A stretch of DNA of 64,000 bases. It comes from Polynucleobacter hirudinilacicola (GTDB lineage Bacteria; Pseudomonadota; Gammaproteobacteria; Burkholderiales; Burkholderiaceae). The stretch lies in NCBI RefSeq assembly GCF_002192535.1, contig NZ_NAIA01000003.1, forward strand, positions 926,768-990,767, read 5' to 3'. The position numbers were made by a program, and so were the translations under genes. Positions 10,844 through 18,936 of this stretch are shown in pieces (position 1 is the first letter of the stretch; every line of letters starts with the position of its first letter). The notes beneath the pieces are model-generated. The model saw only the letters and a program-made list of their open reading frames with translations, was not told the DNA's origin and did not search any database.

Positions 10844-11380
10844 ATGACGCCAGCCGAACTCAAAGTCTTACCCTCCCCACAATTCTGGCGCCGCGTTTCA
10901 TGCTGCTTGTATGAGCAATTGGTACTTCTTGGGGTTATCGCGCTCACCTTTTTACTTCCCAATCTTGGTCTAGGTATTTTGTTTGGAGTTTCACTGCCAA
11001 GTTGGTTAACGTTTTTATATCTCTACACCGTACTAGGCATTTACTTTATTTGGTATTGGACAAAGTCGGGCCAGACATTGGCGATGCAAACTTGGCGTGT
11101 TCGCTTGATTGATCAGCAAGGCCATACACTCAAAAAACGTCAAGCTTTTTGGCGCTATATTTACGGCTCTCTCTGGCTTATTCCTTGCGTTCTATTGCAA
11201 TGGGCATTCCGCCTAGAGAAATGGCAAATTATTGAAATGCTTTTTGCAGTGGCCCTATTTTTTTGGCCGCTCACGATTTATTTGGATCGCAAAGATCCAA
11301 TGCAACGTCAAGGCTTAGCTGATCGTTTTGCGGGGACGCGCCTAGTTGAGCTACCTAAGAACTTAGTGAAGTTAACTTAG
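10844..11380 (+). CDS. RDD family membrane protein
   Basis: A 178-residue integral membrane protein with about four hydrophobic helices (residues about 25-50, 50-72, 103-122 and 127-146). It has the family's short motifs at the N-terminus (FWRRVSCCLYEQ) and the C-terminus (QRQGLADRFAGTRLV). RDD proteins have been linked to Na+/H+ or solute transport in a few cases, but most are uncharacterised. It is the last gene of the sigma-DUF3619-DUF3106-RDD unit and ends overlapping the convergent permease gene by a few bases. Confidence 0.85.
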   Translation: MTPAELKVLPSPQFWRRVSCCLYEQLVLLGVIALTFLLPNLGLGILFGVSLPSWLTFLYLYTVLGIYFIWYWTKSGQTLAMQTWRVRLIDQQGHTLKKRQAFWRYIYGSLWLIPCVLLQWAFRLEKWQIIEMLFAVALFFWPLTIYLDRKDPMQRQGLADRFAGTRLVELPKNLVKLT

Positions 11381-13857
11381 TGACTCTCTCTTAAGCATTC
11401 AATTGCAGTAGCACTCTGAATCTTTTGACCAAAGCGATATCCAGCCGCTAGACAAGCAATTACGCCAAAGCAAACTCCCATGAGGAGCGACTGACCAAAG
11501 GCGTTAAATTCAATCTCCATGACATAGCGACCCAAAGCCCAGGCAGCAGCTCCTGCCGCAAGGCCTGCTAAAGTACCGGCAACGAAACCAATCACCAGCA
11601 GTTCAACACGCGCAATACTGGCCAATGTGCTGCGTGAAGCGCCAATCGCTTTTAATAAGGCAGCATTGCGATATCGATCATCCTGGGTTGCTGAAATAGC
11701 AGCCACCAGCACTAAGACTGCTGCAGCGATCGTAAATGCGAATAGCAGTCCGAGTGCTGCAGAGAGCTTATTCAAGACATCTTGTATTTGCTTTAGCGAT
11801 GCCGATACATCAACGACTGTGAGATTGGGGTAAGTTTGCGTCATCTGAAAATCAAGCGCTCCTTGATTTGGGTCTTGATAATAGGAAGTAATCCAGGACT
11901 GTGGCAAAGCATTTAATTGCGCAGGCGGCATAATCACAAAGAAGTTGACTCGCATCGACCCCCAATCCAATTTACGCAGCGAGGTGATTGGCGCAGTAAT
12001 TTTTTCTCCTGCCACCTCAAAAGTCAGTTGATCGCCCATCTTGAGTTTGAGCGTTTTAGCGATTCCCACTTCCATGGATATCTGCGGACTATCTCCCGAA
12101 ATCCATTTACCCTCAGTCAAGCGGTTGCCTGGCGGCAGCTGATCGGTATAAGAGAGATTAAATTCTCGGTCTACTAAGCGCTTAGCGTTATCCTCTAAAA
12201 AATCATTGGGAGAGATGTCGCGCGCATTAATTTCAACCAAGCGACCTCGAATCATGGGGAAAAAGTCTGGTTTTGTCACGCCGGCCTTAACTAAGGACTG
12301 GGTGATATTCGACTTTTGATCTCCCTGCACATTAATCATGAAACGATTAGGTGCATCTGTTTGGATATTTCCTTGCCAGGTATTTAACAAATCTTGGCGT
12401 AACAACAAGATCATTAATAAGGCCATTAAGGCGATACCCAGTGAAGTCATTTGCATCACCGCAAAACCAGAGCGCCGAGTTTGTGCAGTAATCGCGAAGC
12501 GAAGCGCAAAATTCTTTGTCCGAATTTTGCTCAATATCTTGAGGATTATCCAAGCACAAGCAGAAAACACCACAATAGCCCCGCCAAAACTAAGACCAGC
12601 CCAAAAGGCTAACTTTAAGTCTCGTGCTGCAAGCGCTATGAGAACGGCTGCTGTACCCAAACCAAAGATAGCGACCCATATAGCCGAACTATTGATACCT
12701 TCAAATTCTTTACGGATGAGTCGTATTGGTGAAATCTTCACCAATGAAAAGATTGGTGGCCCAGCAAAGCCAATCAACAGAAAAAAGGCAAAGAGTGAGC
12801 TCCAGATAACAGGCCAGACTGAAATACTAGGCAAGCTTGTCAAAATCAAATTTCCTAGCAAGAAGGTTAATGCCAGTTGGACCAAATAACCGAGAGCAGA
12901 TCCCAATAGTGCAGCAAAGAGTCCCAAACCTAGAATTGTTTTGAATTGTTTTTTTAGAATGATGGATGTAGTCGCGCCAAAGCATTTGAGAACCGCACAA
13001 CCATCGGCCTGTTTAAGTGCATAACGACGCGCTGATAAAGCAATCGCTACAGCTGCCACCATGGCGGTAAGAACAGCAATCAGGGATAGAAAGCGCTCTG
13101 CCCGCTCTAAAGTTTTTCGCATTACAGGCTGTGCATTTTCTAGCGTCTCAATTCGTAAGCCGCGCAAGCCCTCAGAATCAATATAGCCCTTGACCCATTT
13201 TTCATATGACTGAACTTGCTCATCATCGCCAGCAAGCAGCAAGCGATAAGTCACCCTACTGCCAAGCCCGATTAAACCCGTAGCTGGTAAATCCTCTAAT
13301 GACATCATCACGCGTGGTGCAAAGTTCATAAAGCCCGCACCGCGGTCTACTTCACGCTCAAGCACACCAGCAATTTGAAATTTTTTCTGTCCTAGTGTCA
13401 TTTGATCACCAAGCTTTGCCTGTAAACTGCCCAGCATGACTGGATCGACCCACACAGAACCAGGTGGTGGCCCAGACTTAAAAATTGAGCTGCTCGCCTG
13501 CACCTGTAGAGCACCACGCAACGGATATAGTGGACTTACTGCTTTTAAAGAAGCCAATTTGCTCTGCGATCCCACAGTTGCCATACTCGGGAACACAATC
13601 GTCTGAGCAATCTTCAGATTCTGACTAGCTGCTTGCGTAATAAATCGCTCTGGGAGCGGCTGATCTGAAGCAATCAATACATCAGAGGCAAGTAATTGGC
13701 GGGCATCAAACTGAAATGCCCTTTGCATACGATCAGCCAGAAAGCTAACGCTGGATAAAGCTGTAACCGAAAGTGTTAGCGCAATAAATAGCCAAGCTAG
13801 CTCGCGAGAGCGCAGCTCTTGTTTAAGACTCTTGAGAAAGTCGGCTATCAGCTTCAA
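11377..13857 (-). CDS. FtsX/YbbP-like ABC transporter permease
   Basis: An 826-residue permease of the MacB/FtsX superfamily with the duplicated YbbP architecture. A first helix near residue 20 is followed by a large periplasmic region and FtsX-type helix groups at about 255-380 (LSLIAVLTAMVAAVAIALSARRYALKQA) and 700-815. An extra helix block lies in the middle (about 390-490). YbbP proteins normally pair with a LolD-like ATPase, YbbA, and are thought to move lipids or hydrophobic molecules or assist lipase release. No YbbA-like gene lies next to it here. Its start overlaps the stop of the SDR gene by 4 bases (ATGA), implying translational coupling. Confidence 0.85.
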   Translation of the reverse strand: MKLIADFLKSLKQELRSRELAWLFIALTLSVTALSSVSFLADRMQRAFQFDARQLLASDVLIASDQPLPERFITQAASQNLKIAQTIVFPSMATVGSQSKLASLKAVSPLYPLRGALQVQASSSIFKSGPPPGSVWVDPVMLGSLQAKLGDQMTLGQKKFQIAGVLEREVDRGAGFMNFAPRVMMSLEDLPATGLIGLGSRVTYRLLLAGDDEQVQSYEKWVKGYIDSEGLRGLRIETLENAQPVMRKTLERAERFLSLIAVLTAMVAAVAIALSARRYALKQADGCAVLKCFGATTSIILKKQFKTILGLGLFAALLGSALGYLVQLALTFLLGNLILTSLPSISVWPVIWSSLFAFFLLIGFAGPPIFSLVKISPIRLIRKEFEGINSSAIWVAIFGLGTAAVLIALAARDLKLAFWAGLSFGGAIVVFSACAWIILKILSKIRTKNFALRFAITAQTRRSGFAVMQMTSLGIALMALLMILLLRQDLLNTWQGNIQTDAPNRFMINVQGDQKSNITQSLVKAGVTKPDFFPMIRGRLVEINARDISPNDFLEDNAKRLVDREFNLSYTDQLPPGNRLTEGKWISGDSPQISMEVGIAKTLKLKMGDQLTFEVAGEKITAPITSLRKLDWGSMRVNFFVIMPPAQLNALPQSWITSYYQDPNQGALDFQMTQTYPNLTVVDVSASLKQIQDVLNKLSAALGLLFAFTIAAAVLVLVAAISATQDDRYRNAALLKAIGASRSTLASIARVELLVIGFVAGTLAGLAAGAAAWALGRYVMEIEFNAFGQSLLMGVCFGVIACLAAGYRFGQKIQSATAIECLRESH

Positions 13858-14639
13858 ATTGCCTGAATCTGACCGCCATCTATACGCATGACAGTGCCAG
13901 TAATAAAGGAGGCGTTCTGGCTAGCCAAAAATGCTGCAGCATCACCATACTCTTGAGGATCTCCATAACGACCCATCGGAATCTGCTGTAAGCTTGCTTT
14001 AACCGCATCCGCGTAAGAAATATTCTCACGTTTAGCTTTGGCCTCATCTAATTGGCGTAAGCGATCAGTTGCAATGCGACCCGGCATGATGATGTTCACA
14101 GTCACACCTTCATGGGCCACTTCAGCAGACAATGTTTTAGACCATGCCAGTAGTGCAGCTCGCAAGGTATTAGAAATCGCTAAATTTTTAATTGGGGCAA
14201 TAGCGCCTGAGGTGGTGCTAGTAATAATGCGCCCCCACTGACGCTGCCGCATACCTGGCAATACCCGGTCAGTAATAGCAATCAGTGACAGAACCATGTC
14301 ATTAAAGCTTTTTTGCCAAAGAGCAGGATCTTGGCCCGTAGCCAAGGTTGGAGGCGGCCCACCAGTGTTATTAATCAAGATATCAATTGGGCCCAGCTCT
14401 TTTTCAACTTGAGAAACCAAGCCATCAATCACAGAAATATCTGAGAGATCCCAGTTCAGCGCCAAAGCTTTACCGCCAGCTGCCTCAATCAATTCAACCG
14501 AATGCTTCAGGCCTTCGGGATTACGGCCAGTGACTGCAACCTTCACACCCTCGCGCGCCAGGGATACCGCCATAGCTTGGCCTAGGCCACGGCTAGATGC
14601 CATGACCAATGCAACCTTACCCTTAATTCCTAAATCCAT
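13854..14639 (-). CDS. SDR family oxidoreductase
   Basis: A 261-residue short-chain dehydrogenase/reductase. The NAD(P)-binding motif is ASSRGLGQA (residues 14-22, the TGxxxGxG position), NNTGG is in place of NNAG, and GGQ precedes the C-terminus. The active-site region reads TSTTSGAIAPIKNLAISNT. The usual Tyr-x-x-x-Lys is not obvious there (Ser and Asn take the place of Tyr and Lys), which resembles the divergent 3-oxoacyl-ACP-reductase-like SDRs that lack the classical catalytic Tyr. The substrate cannot be named. It is coupled by a 4-base overlap to the permease gene downstream. Confidence 0.85.
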   Translation of the reverse strand: MDLGIKGKVALVMASSRGLGQAMAVSLAREGVKVAVTGRNPEGLKHSVELIEAAGGKALALNWDLSDISVIDGLVSQVEKELGPIDILINNTGGPPPTLATGQDPALWQKSFNDMVLSLIAITDRVLPGMRQRQWGRIITSTTSGAIAPIKNLAISNTLRAALLAWSKTLSAEVAHEGVTVNIIMPGRIATDRLRQLDEAKAKRENISYADAVKASLQQIPMGRYGDPQEYGDAAAFLASQNASFITGTVMRIDGGQIQAI

Positions 14640-14681
14640 TTTGTCTCCTATGTACTTTTTATATATAGATTTGCTTTTAGA

Positions 14682-15305
14682 TCAATATCCCATGGGCTTG
14701 GGCAGATTGGCAGCATATTTATCTAGTTGCACCTCATATTCCTTAAAAATCTCTGCAAGAGCCTGTTGTTGGCCCATTACCAAGGCTGCTGGTGTGTTGT
14801 CTTTTAAAGCAATACGTTTGCTATATCGATTACTACCAATTATGGGGTTGCCTTTACCGCTATTGGTCACGGTCAAGAAAAACTCGATGCTCACTACGGC
14901 TTCGGGCTTTACACGATAGTCGCCATAGAATTCATTAACGGTTGCTTGTAGGGTGTAATACGGAAAGAAGCTATTGCTTTGCCCTACTGCCGCAGAAAAT
15001 ATCCCCGACTTGTTAATCCATTGACGCTCTGCATTCGAAATCATATCGGCTGGCAATGTCGTATAGACGTTGTAAAAATCTTTTTCAAAACGCTGATCAC
15101 CAAGGCGGTAAACCAAAGATCTACCATCGTATGGAGGCGCTACAGAAACAGAGCCAATTTTGAGCCAAAAGCTTGAGCGATTCTTGAGGGGTTCACCACT
15201 GCGCTCTGGATTGACCATAAAGGCAGTTGGAGTAACAGGCGCTCGGCTTGGTAATGAACATGCAAATAAACCCAAAACTATGACAGAAAGAAGAATGCGC
15301 TTCAT
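14682..15305 (-). CDS. PqiC-like ABC-type transport auxiliary lipoprotein
   Basis: A 207-residue lipoprotein (signal with lipobox LFAC, Cys16) of the ABC transport auxiliary/PqiC (DUF330) family. The family sits in the outer membrane and is thought to receive lipids from MCE-protein bridges. Visible family features are the early IGSVSVAPPYDGRSLVYRLG segment and DFYNVYTTLPADMI. Its start overlaps the MCE gene stop by one base. It is the last gene of the lipid transporter operon running from 18164 down to 14682, so a role in retrograde or anterograde phospholipid trafficking is likely. Confidence 0.85.
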   Translation of the reverse strand: MKRILLSVIVLGLFACSLPSRAPVTPTAFMVNPERSGEPLKNRSSFWLKIGSVSVAPPYDGRSLVYRLGDQRFEKDFYNVYTTLPADMISNAERQWINKSGIFSAAVGQSNSFFPYYTLQATVNEFYGDYRVKPEAVVSIEFFLTVTNSGKGNPIIGSNRYSKRIALKDNTPAALVMGQQQALAEIFKEYEVQLDKYAANLPKPMGY

Positions 15306-16237
15306 TATTTTTGAACTCCAGGTTGTTCTTGCGTACCATTCATCGGCAGCACAATTTTTGCAGGTAGCTCACCCCAGATCAAACTAGATGGGGATTGGCT
15401 AGCGATGCGGCTGAACTCATTCAGATTCTCAGTGGTTTGCTTGAGATTTTCAATCGTTGCGGTAGTGTCCCCTTGAATGCTCGTGACGGTTTGGCGCAAG
15501 GAAACAATAGCCCCAACCAATTCACGCATGAGGATATTTAACTCTTCCTTATCCGTTACCTTAGCAAGGCGCTCCATGATGACATTGAGAGATTGGACTG
15601 AGCGCACAAGGCCTTCATGACTTTTGCCATCACCTGCCATCAAAGTATTTAAATTAACTAACAGCTGATCAAACTTCTTTTGCGTTTCCTCAATATTTGC
15701 ATGATTTAATGTACTGATAAATTTTTGCAATCCAGAAATAATTTCATCCGCTTGACTAGGAAGCGAGGGTATCACTGGATCAGAAGGTTCCCAAGAGTAC
15801 GCAAGTGGAGTGTATTCAGAACTACTGCTAGTGAAATCAAACTCAACATAGTTAACGCCAGTGATGCCCATCGACTTCACGCGTGCCCGCAGATTATTTT
15901 TAATAAAGTCTTCAATCTGATCCTTAGTTAATTTATCCCCAAAGATTTGCATGCGTATCACTACGTATTGAAGACGCTTCTCGAAGGGAATATCTTTTTC
16001 ATAGATATCCCCAGATAATCCAATCATGGTGACTTGGCCAATCTTGACCCCCCTAAAGCGAACTGCAGCTCCAGTATCAAGGCCAGTAACAGACTGCTTC
16101 AAGTAGGTTTCTACGACAAAGGATTTTTGGAACAATTGGCCTGATCCGAAGACCAAAATAATTGCTATTAGCGCTCCGATCGCGGCAAGGACAAAAACGC
16201 CTAAACGGAAATAATTTGGATTGGAATTATTACTCAT
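15305..16237 (-). CDS. MCE/MlaD-family lipid transport protein
   Basis: A 310-residue inner-membrane-anchored periplasmic protein. One transmembrane helix lies at residues 11-31 (LGVFVLAAIGALIAIILVFGS), and a single MCE domain at about 40-120 carries the family segment TGLDTGAAVRFRGVKIGQV. A long helical tail (about 155-290) contains heptad-like repeats (TTATIENLKQTTENLNEF). MCE proteins form hexamers that make a hydrophobic channel for lipids across the periplasm. Its start overlaps the ATPase gene stop (ATGA). The tail is longer than in E. coli MlaD and closer to PqiB/Mce-like proteins, which fits the PqiC-like partner. Confidence 0.9.
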   Translation of the reverse strand: MSNNSNPNYFRLGVFVLAAIGALIAIILVFGSGQLFQKSFVVETYLKQSVTGLDTGAAVRFRGVKIGQVTMIGLSGDIYEKDIPFEKRLQYVVIRMQIFGDKLTKDQIEDFIKNNLRARVKSMGITGVNYVEFDFTSSSSEYTPLAYSWEPSDPVIPSLPSQADEIISGLQKFISTLNHANIEETQKKFDQLLVNLNTLMAGDGKSHEGLVRSVQSLNVIMERLAKVTDKEELNILMRELVGAIVSLRQTVTSIQGDTTATIENLKQTTENLNEFSRIASQSPSSLIWGELPAKIVLPMNGTQEQPGVQK

Positions 16238-17001
16238 GCAGCTTCCTTGCTCATCATGCGATTGAAGAATTGATGGACCCTAGGGTCGGGACTGGTATCT
16301 CTTAGTACTTTCGGGTCACCCTGGGCAATGATGCCCTTGCTTGCCTTATCCAACATAATGACCTTGTCTGCAATAGCATAAATACTAGCTAACTCATGCG
16401 AGACAATCACAAACGTAATTCCTAAATTCTTAGAAAGATCCAAGATCGTACTATCTAGATCTGCTGAAGTAATGGGGTCAAGACCTGCAGAGGGCTCATC
16501 TAAGAATAAGATCTTAGGATCTAAAGCCATCGCTCTAGCAATGGCAGCACGCTTTTGCATGCCACCGCTAATTTCGTTAGGCATATAGCTCTCATATGGC
16601 AATAGGCCTACTAAATCTAACTTACAGCGCGCTAATAGATTCATCTGCTCTTGCTGGAGATCGGTGTACTCCTGCATAAATAGCGTCACGTTATCTAACA
16701 AGTTCATCGAGCCAAATAATGCACCTTGTTGATACATCACACCAAAGCTAGTCATAATCTTTTGGCGCTCCGCACCAGTTGCAGTGGTGATATTCATATC
16801 TTCAATGAGGACATCGCCTGATATGGGCTCATATAGGCCAAAGAGATTTTTCAGTAGGCTTGATTTTCCACAACCGGAACCGCCCAAGATCACAAAGATC
16901 TCACCATAATTAACCGAGAAGTTGAGATTTTGCAAAAGAATATTTGAGCCATAACCTACGGTCAAATTCTGAACATCAATCGCAAGTGCGTTCTGGTCCA
17001 T
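16234..17001 (-). CDS. MlaF-like ABC transporter ATPase
   Basis: A 255-residue ATPase that powers the MCE lipid transporter on the cytoplasmic side. The Walker A GGSGCGKS is at residues 40-47, the signature is ISGGMQKRAAIARA, the Walker B is ILFLDEPSAGLDP, and the switch His is in VIVSHE. The SGGMQKR signature is typical of MlaF-type proteins. It overlaps the downstream mlaD-like gene by 4 bases and touches the permease gene upstream, so the four transporter genes form one unit. Confidence 0.93.
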   Translation of the reverse strand: MDQNALAIDVQNLTVGYGSNILLQNLNFSVNYGEIFVILGGSGCGKSSLLKNLFGLYEPISGDVLIEDMNITTATGAERQKIMTSFGVMYQQGALFGSMNLLDNVTLFMQEYTDLQQEQMNLLARCKLDLVGLLPYESYMPNEISGGMQKRAAIARAMALDPKILFLDEPSAGLDPITSADLDSTILDLSKNLGITFVIVSHELASIYAIADKVIMLDKASKGIIAQGDPKVLRDTSPDPRVHQFFNRMMSKEAA

Positions 17002-18164
17002 TAGAAGCCTGTCTTATAAGAGATGTATGCAAAGATGCCGTCCACCACCACAATCATGACAATGCTGCTGACCACCGCACGAGTAGCAGAGATGCCAACA
17101 GCTGCTGCACCAGTGCCAGTTTGCATGCCACGTAGACAGCCAACAGCAGATACGACAACACCAAACAAGGTTGCCTTAATCAATCCAGAGCCAATATCCT
17201 CAATAGTCACCGTTTGCACCATACCATTCCAAAAATTAATGAATGGGATGTCATAGGCCAGCATCGTCACCATAGAAGCAAAAATACTCACGATGTCAGC
17301 AAATAAAGTTAAGACTGGCATGACTAAAATTCCGGCAAGCACACGGGGTACTACCAGGAAGCGAATTGGGCTCAGGCCACCAGTCACCAATGCATCTACT
17401 TCACTATTTACAGTCATCGTACCAATCTCAGCAGCAAAAGCTGCTGATGAACGACCAGCAAGCAAGATTGCAGTAATCAAGGGACCCATCTCGCGCACAA
17501 TACCCAGCGCCGCCAAAGGACCAACAAAAGAGACTGCTCCAAACTGCTTCATCCCGATAGCAGCCTGAAAAGACAAAATAACGCCAATGAGGAATGACAC
17601 TAAACCAACGATTGGTAAGGCGGCAATACCTGCTTGAACAGCCGCATTGACAAAGTCGCCCCAGCGCACTTGATTTGGATTACGCAAGGACCAAAATAAA
17701 TCAGCCGCTAGGTGGCCAGTGAAAGTCACGAGGCCTTTGGCATCGTCTAATAAAGCCTGGGTAACTTTGCCAGTTTCAATGATGAAACCGCTCTTGAGAG
17801 TCGCTTTGGGAACTGGAAATAAATTAGCGATCGGGTCGAACTCTTTAAGCAATGGTTCATATTTAGGATCTAGCCCCACTATGGAAAACTTGCCACCTGA
17901 TTTTTGTTGCGCTTCTTCAAGGTCAATTAAAAATGCAATTCCTGCGACATCGAGCGATGCAATATGAGTGGCGTCAAAAACCAATGAGTGACTACCTGAA
18001 CTTTTTAACCAAGCGTCTTGTTGTTCGCGTATTTGAGTCCATACATTTGTTAGTGAATAGACATCCACTTTGCCAGTAACCAAAACCTTGGCATTCTCTG
18101 AGTCGACCAATACCCACTTCGCAATCGAAGTATTTACTGTGGCGGTATCGGTACTGGTCGTCAT
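17001..18164 (-). CDS. MlaE-like permease with N-terminal STAS domain
   Basis: A 387-residue inner-membrane permease of the MCE transporter. Residues about 15-115 form a STAS domain (FDATHIASLDVAGIAFLIDLEEAQ), a module encoded separately as MlaB in E. coli and fused here. The C-terminal MlaE domain starts near 145 with WGDFVNAAVQAG. It includes IREMGPL-like IVREMGPLITAILLAGR, the conserved membrane segment AAEIGTMTVNSEVDAL and several hydrophobic helices. The ATG at 18164 is chosen over a TTG six bases upstream. It is the first gene of the operon, and tRNA-Arg lies about 160 bases upstream on the same strand. Confidence 0.92.
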   Translation of the reverse strand: MTTSTDTATVNTSIAKWVLVDSENAKVLVTGKVDVYSLTNVWTQIREQQDAWLKSSGSHSLVFDATHIASLDVAGIAFLIDLEEAQQKSGGKFSIVGLDPKYEPLLKEFDPIANLFPVPKATLKSGFIIETGKVTQALLDDAKGLVTFTGHLAADLFWSLRNPNQVRWGDFVNAAVQAGIAALPIVGLVSFLIGVILSFQAAIGMKQFGAVSFVGPLAALGIVREMGPLITAILLAGRSSAAFAAEIGTMTVNSEVDALVTGGLSPIRFLVVPRVLAGILVMPVLTLFADIVSIFASMVTMLAYDIPFINFWNGMVQTVTIEDIGSGLIKATLFGVVVSAVGCLRGMQTGTGAAAVGISATRAVVSSIVMIVVVDGIFAYISYKTGF

Positions 18165-18284
18165 TATCAAAAAAGGGGTTCTAGTAGGCTTCTAAAGTGC
18201 TAATACGGGTGATTACGGCAATTTCGCTAAGAGCATGAAATCGTCCAATCCCAACTATAAGGGATCTTCATGAAGGGCTTGAGA

Positions 18285-18318
18285 AAGTGAAAAGGGCCCA
18301 GTTTTTCAACTAGGCCCT
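18285..18318 (-). terminator. Intrinsic terminator downstream of tRNA-Arg
   Basis: On the minus strand AGGGCC, one base, AGTT, a GAAA loop, AACT, one base, GGCCCT form an 11-bp stem with a single T.G wobble, followed by TTTCACTTTC. It lies 9 bases after the tRNA-Arg 3-prime end and separates it from the lipid transporter operon. Confidence 0.75.
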
Positions 18319-18326
18319 CAATAAGA

Positions 18327-18403
18327 TGGTGCGGCTGGCAGGAATTGAACCCACGACCCCTTGGTTCGTAGCCAAGTACTCTATCCAGCTGAGCTACAGC
18401 CGC
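18327..18403 (-). tRNA. tRNA-Arg (anticodon ACG)
   Basis: A 77-base cloverleaf on the minus strand. The acceptor stem is GCGGCTG/CAGCCGC and the D-loop region is TAGCTCAGCTGGATAGAG. The anticodon stem CTTGG/CCAAG carries the loop CTACGAA, which reads ACG. The T-arm is GTGGGTTCAATTCCTGC, with an encoded CCA end. The A34 would be edited to inosine to read CGU, CGC and CGA codons. It lies 18 bases from the divergent greB start. Confidence 0.97.
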
Positions 18404-18421
18404 AACAGCCATAATTATGCC

Positions 18422-18922
18422 ATGGAAGAGAAAAACTACATTACACCCACTGGCCACGAACGCATCAAAGCCGAGCTTCTGCAGCTCTTAAACCTTGATC
18501 GGCCTGAGGTAGTAAAGGTAGTTCACTGGGCCGCCTCCAATGGCGACCGTTCGGAAAATGGGGACTATATATATGGCAAAAAGCGGCTTCGGGAGATTGA
18601 CCGCCGGATTCGCTTTCTCAATAAAAGACTGGAATTTGCTGTGGTTGTAGACAATTTAGCCCGCAAAAATGGGGATGCTGATGCCGAGCAAGTATTCTTC
18701 GGGGCTACGGTTACCTACTCCTCGCTAGAGGGTCCAGATGCTGGAAAAGAAACCGTGATCACAATTGTGGGAGTCGATGAGGTTGATCTTGAGAAAGGTC
18801 ACGTCAGCTGGGTATCACCAATTGCTAAAGCTTTAATCAAAGCAAAATTAGGGGATTGCGTGTCAATCCAAACCCCCACCGGACCTTGTGAAATTGAAAT
18901 ACTAGACGTCCAGTATCTCTAG
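18422..18922 (+). CDS. greB: Transcription elongation factor GreB
   Basis: Rescues backtracked RNA polymerase by stimulating transcript cleavage through the secondary channel. The true start is the ATG at 18422, giving 166 residues; the frame stays open upstream only because it reads through the tRNA gene. The N-terminal coiled coil contains WAASNGDRSENGDYIYGKKR, with the acidic Asp/Glu at the tip that coordinate the active-site Mg2+, followed by REIDRRIRFLNKRLE. The C-terminal FKBP-like domain ends near IEILDV. The KKRLREIDRRIR segment identifies GreB rather than GreA. It is convergent with spoT 14 bases away. Confidence 0.95.
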   Translation: MEEKNYITPTGHERIKAELLQLLNLDRPEVVKVVHWAASNGDRSENGDYIYGKKRLREIDRRIRFLNKRLEFAVVVDNLARKNGDADAEQVFFGATVTYSSLEGPDAGKETVITIVGVDEVDLEKGHVSWVSPIAKALIKAKLGDCVSIQTPTGPCEIEILDVQYL

Positions 18923-18936
18923 AATGATTTAGGGGT

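Noticed and set aside
18227..18457. Minus-strand 76-codon frame spanning the tRNA-Arg gene
   Set aside because: It is a reading of the tRNA and its flanks; the cloverleaf explains the sequence.
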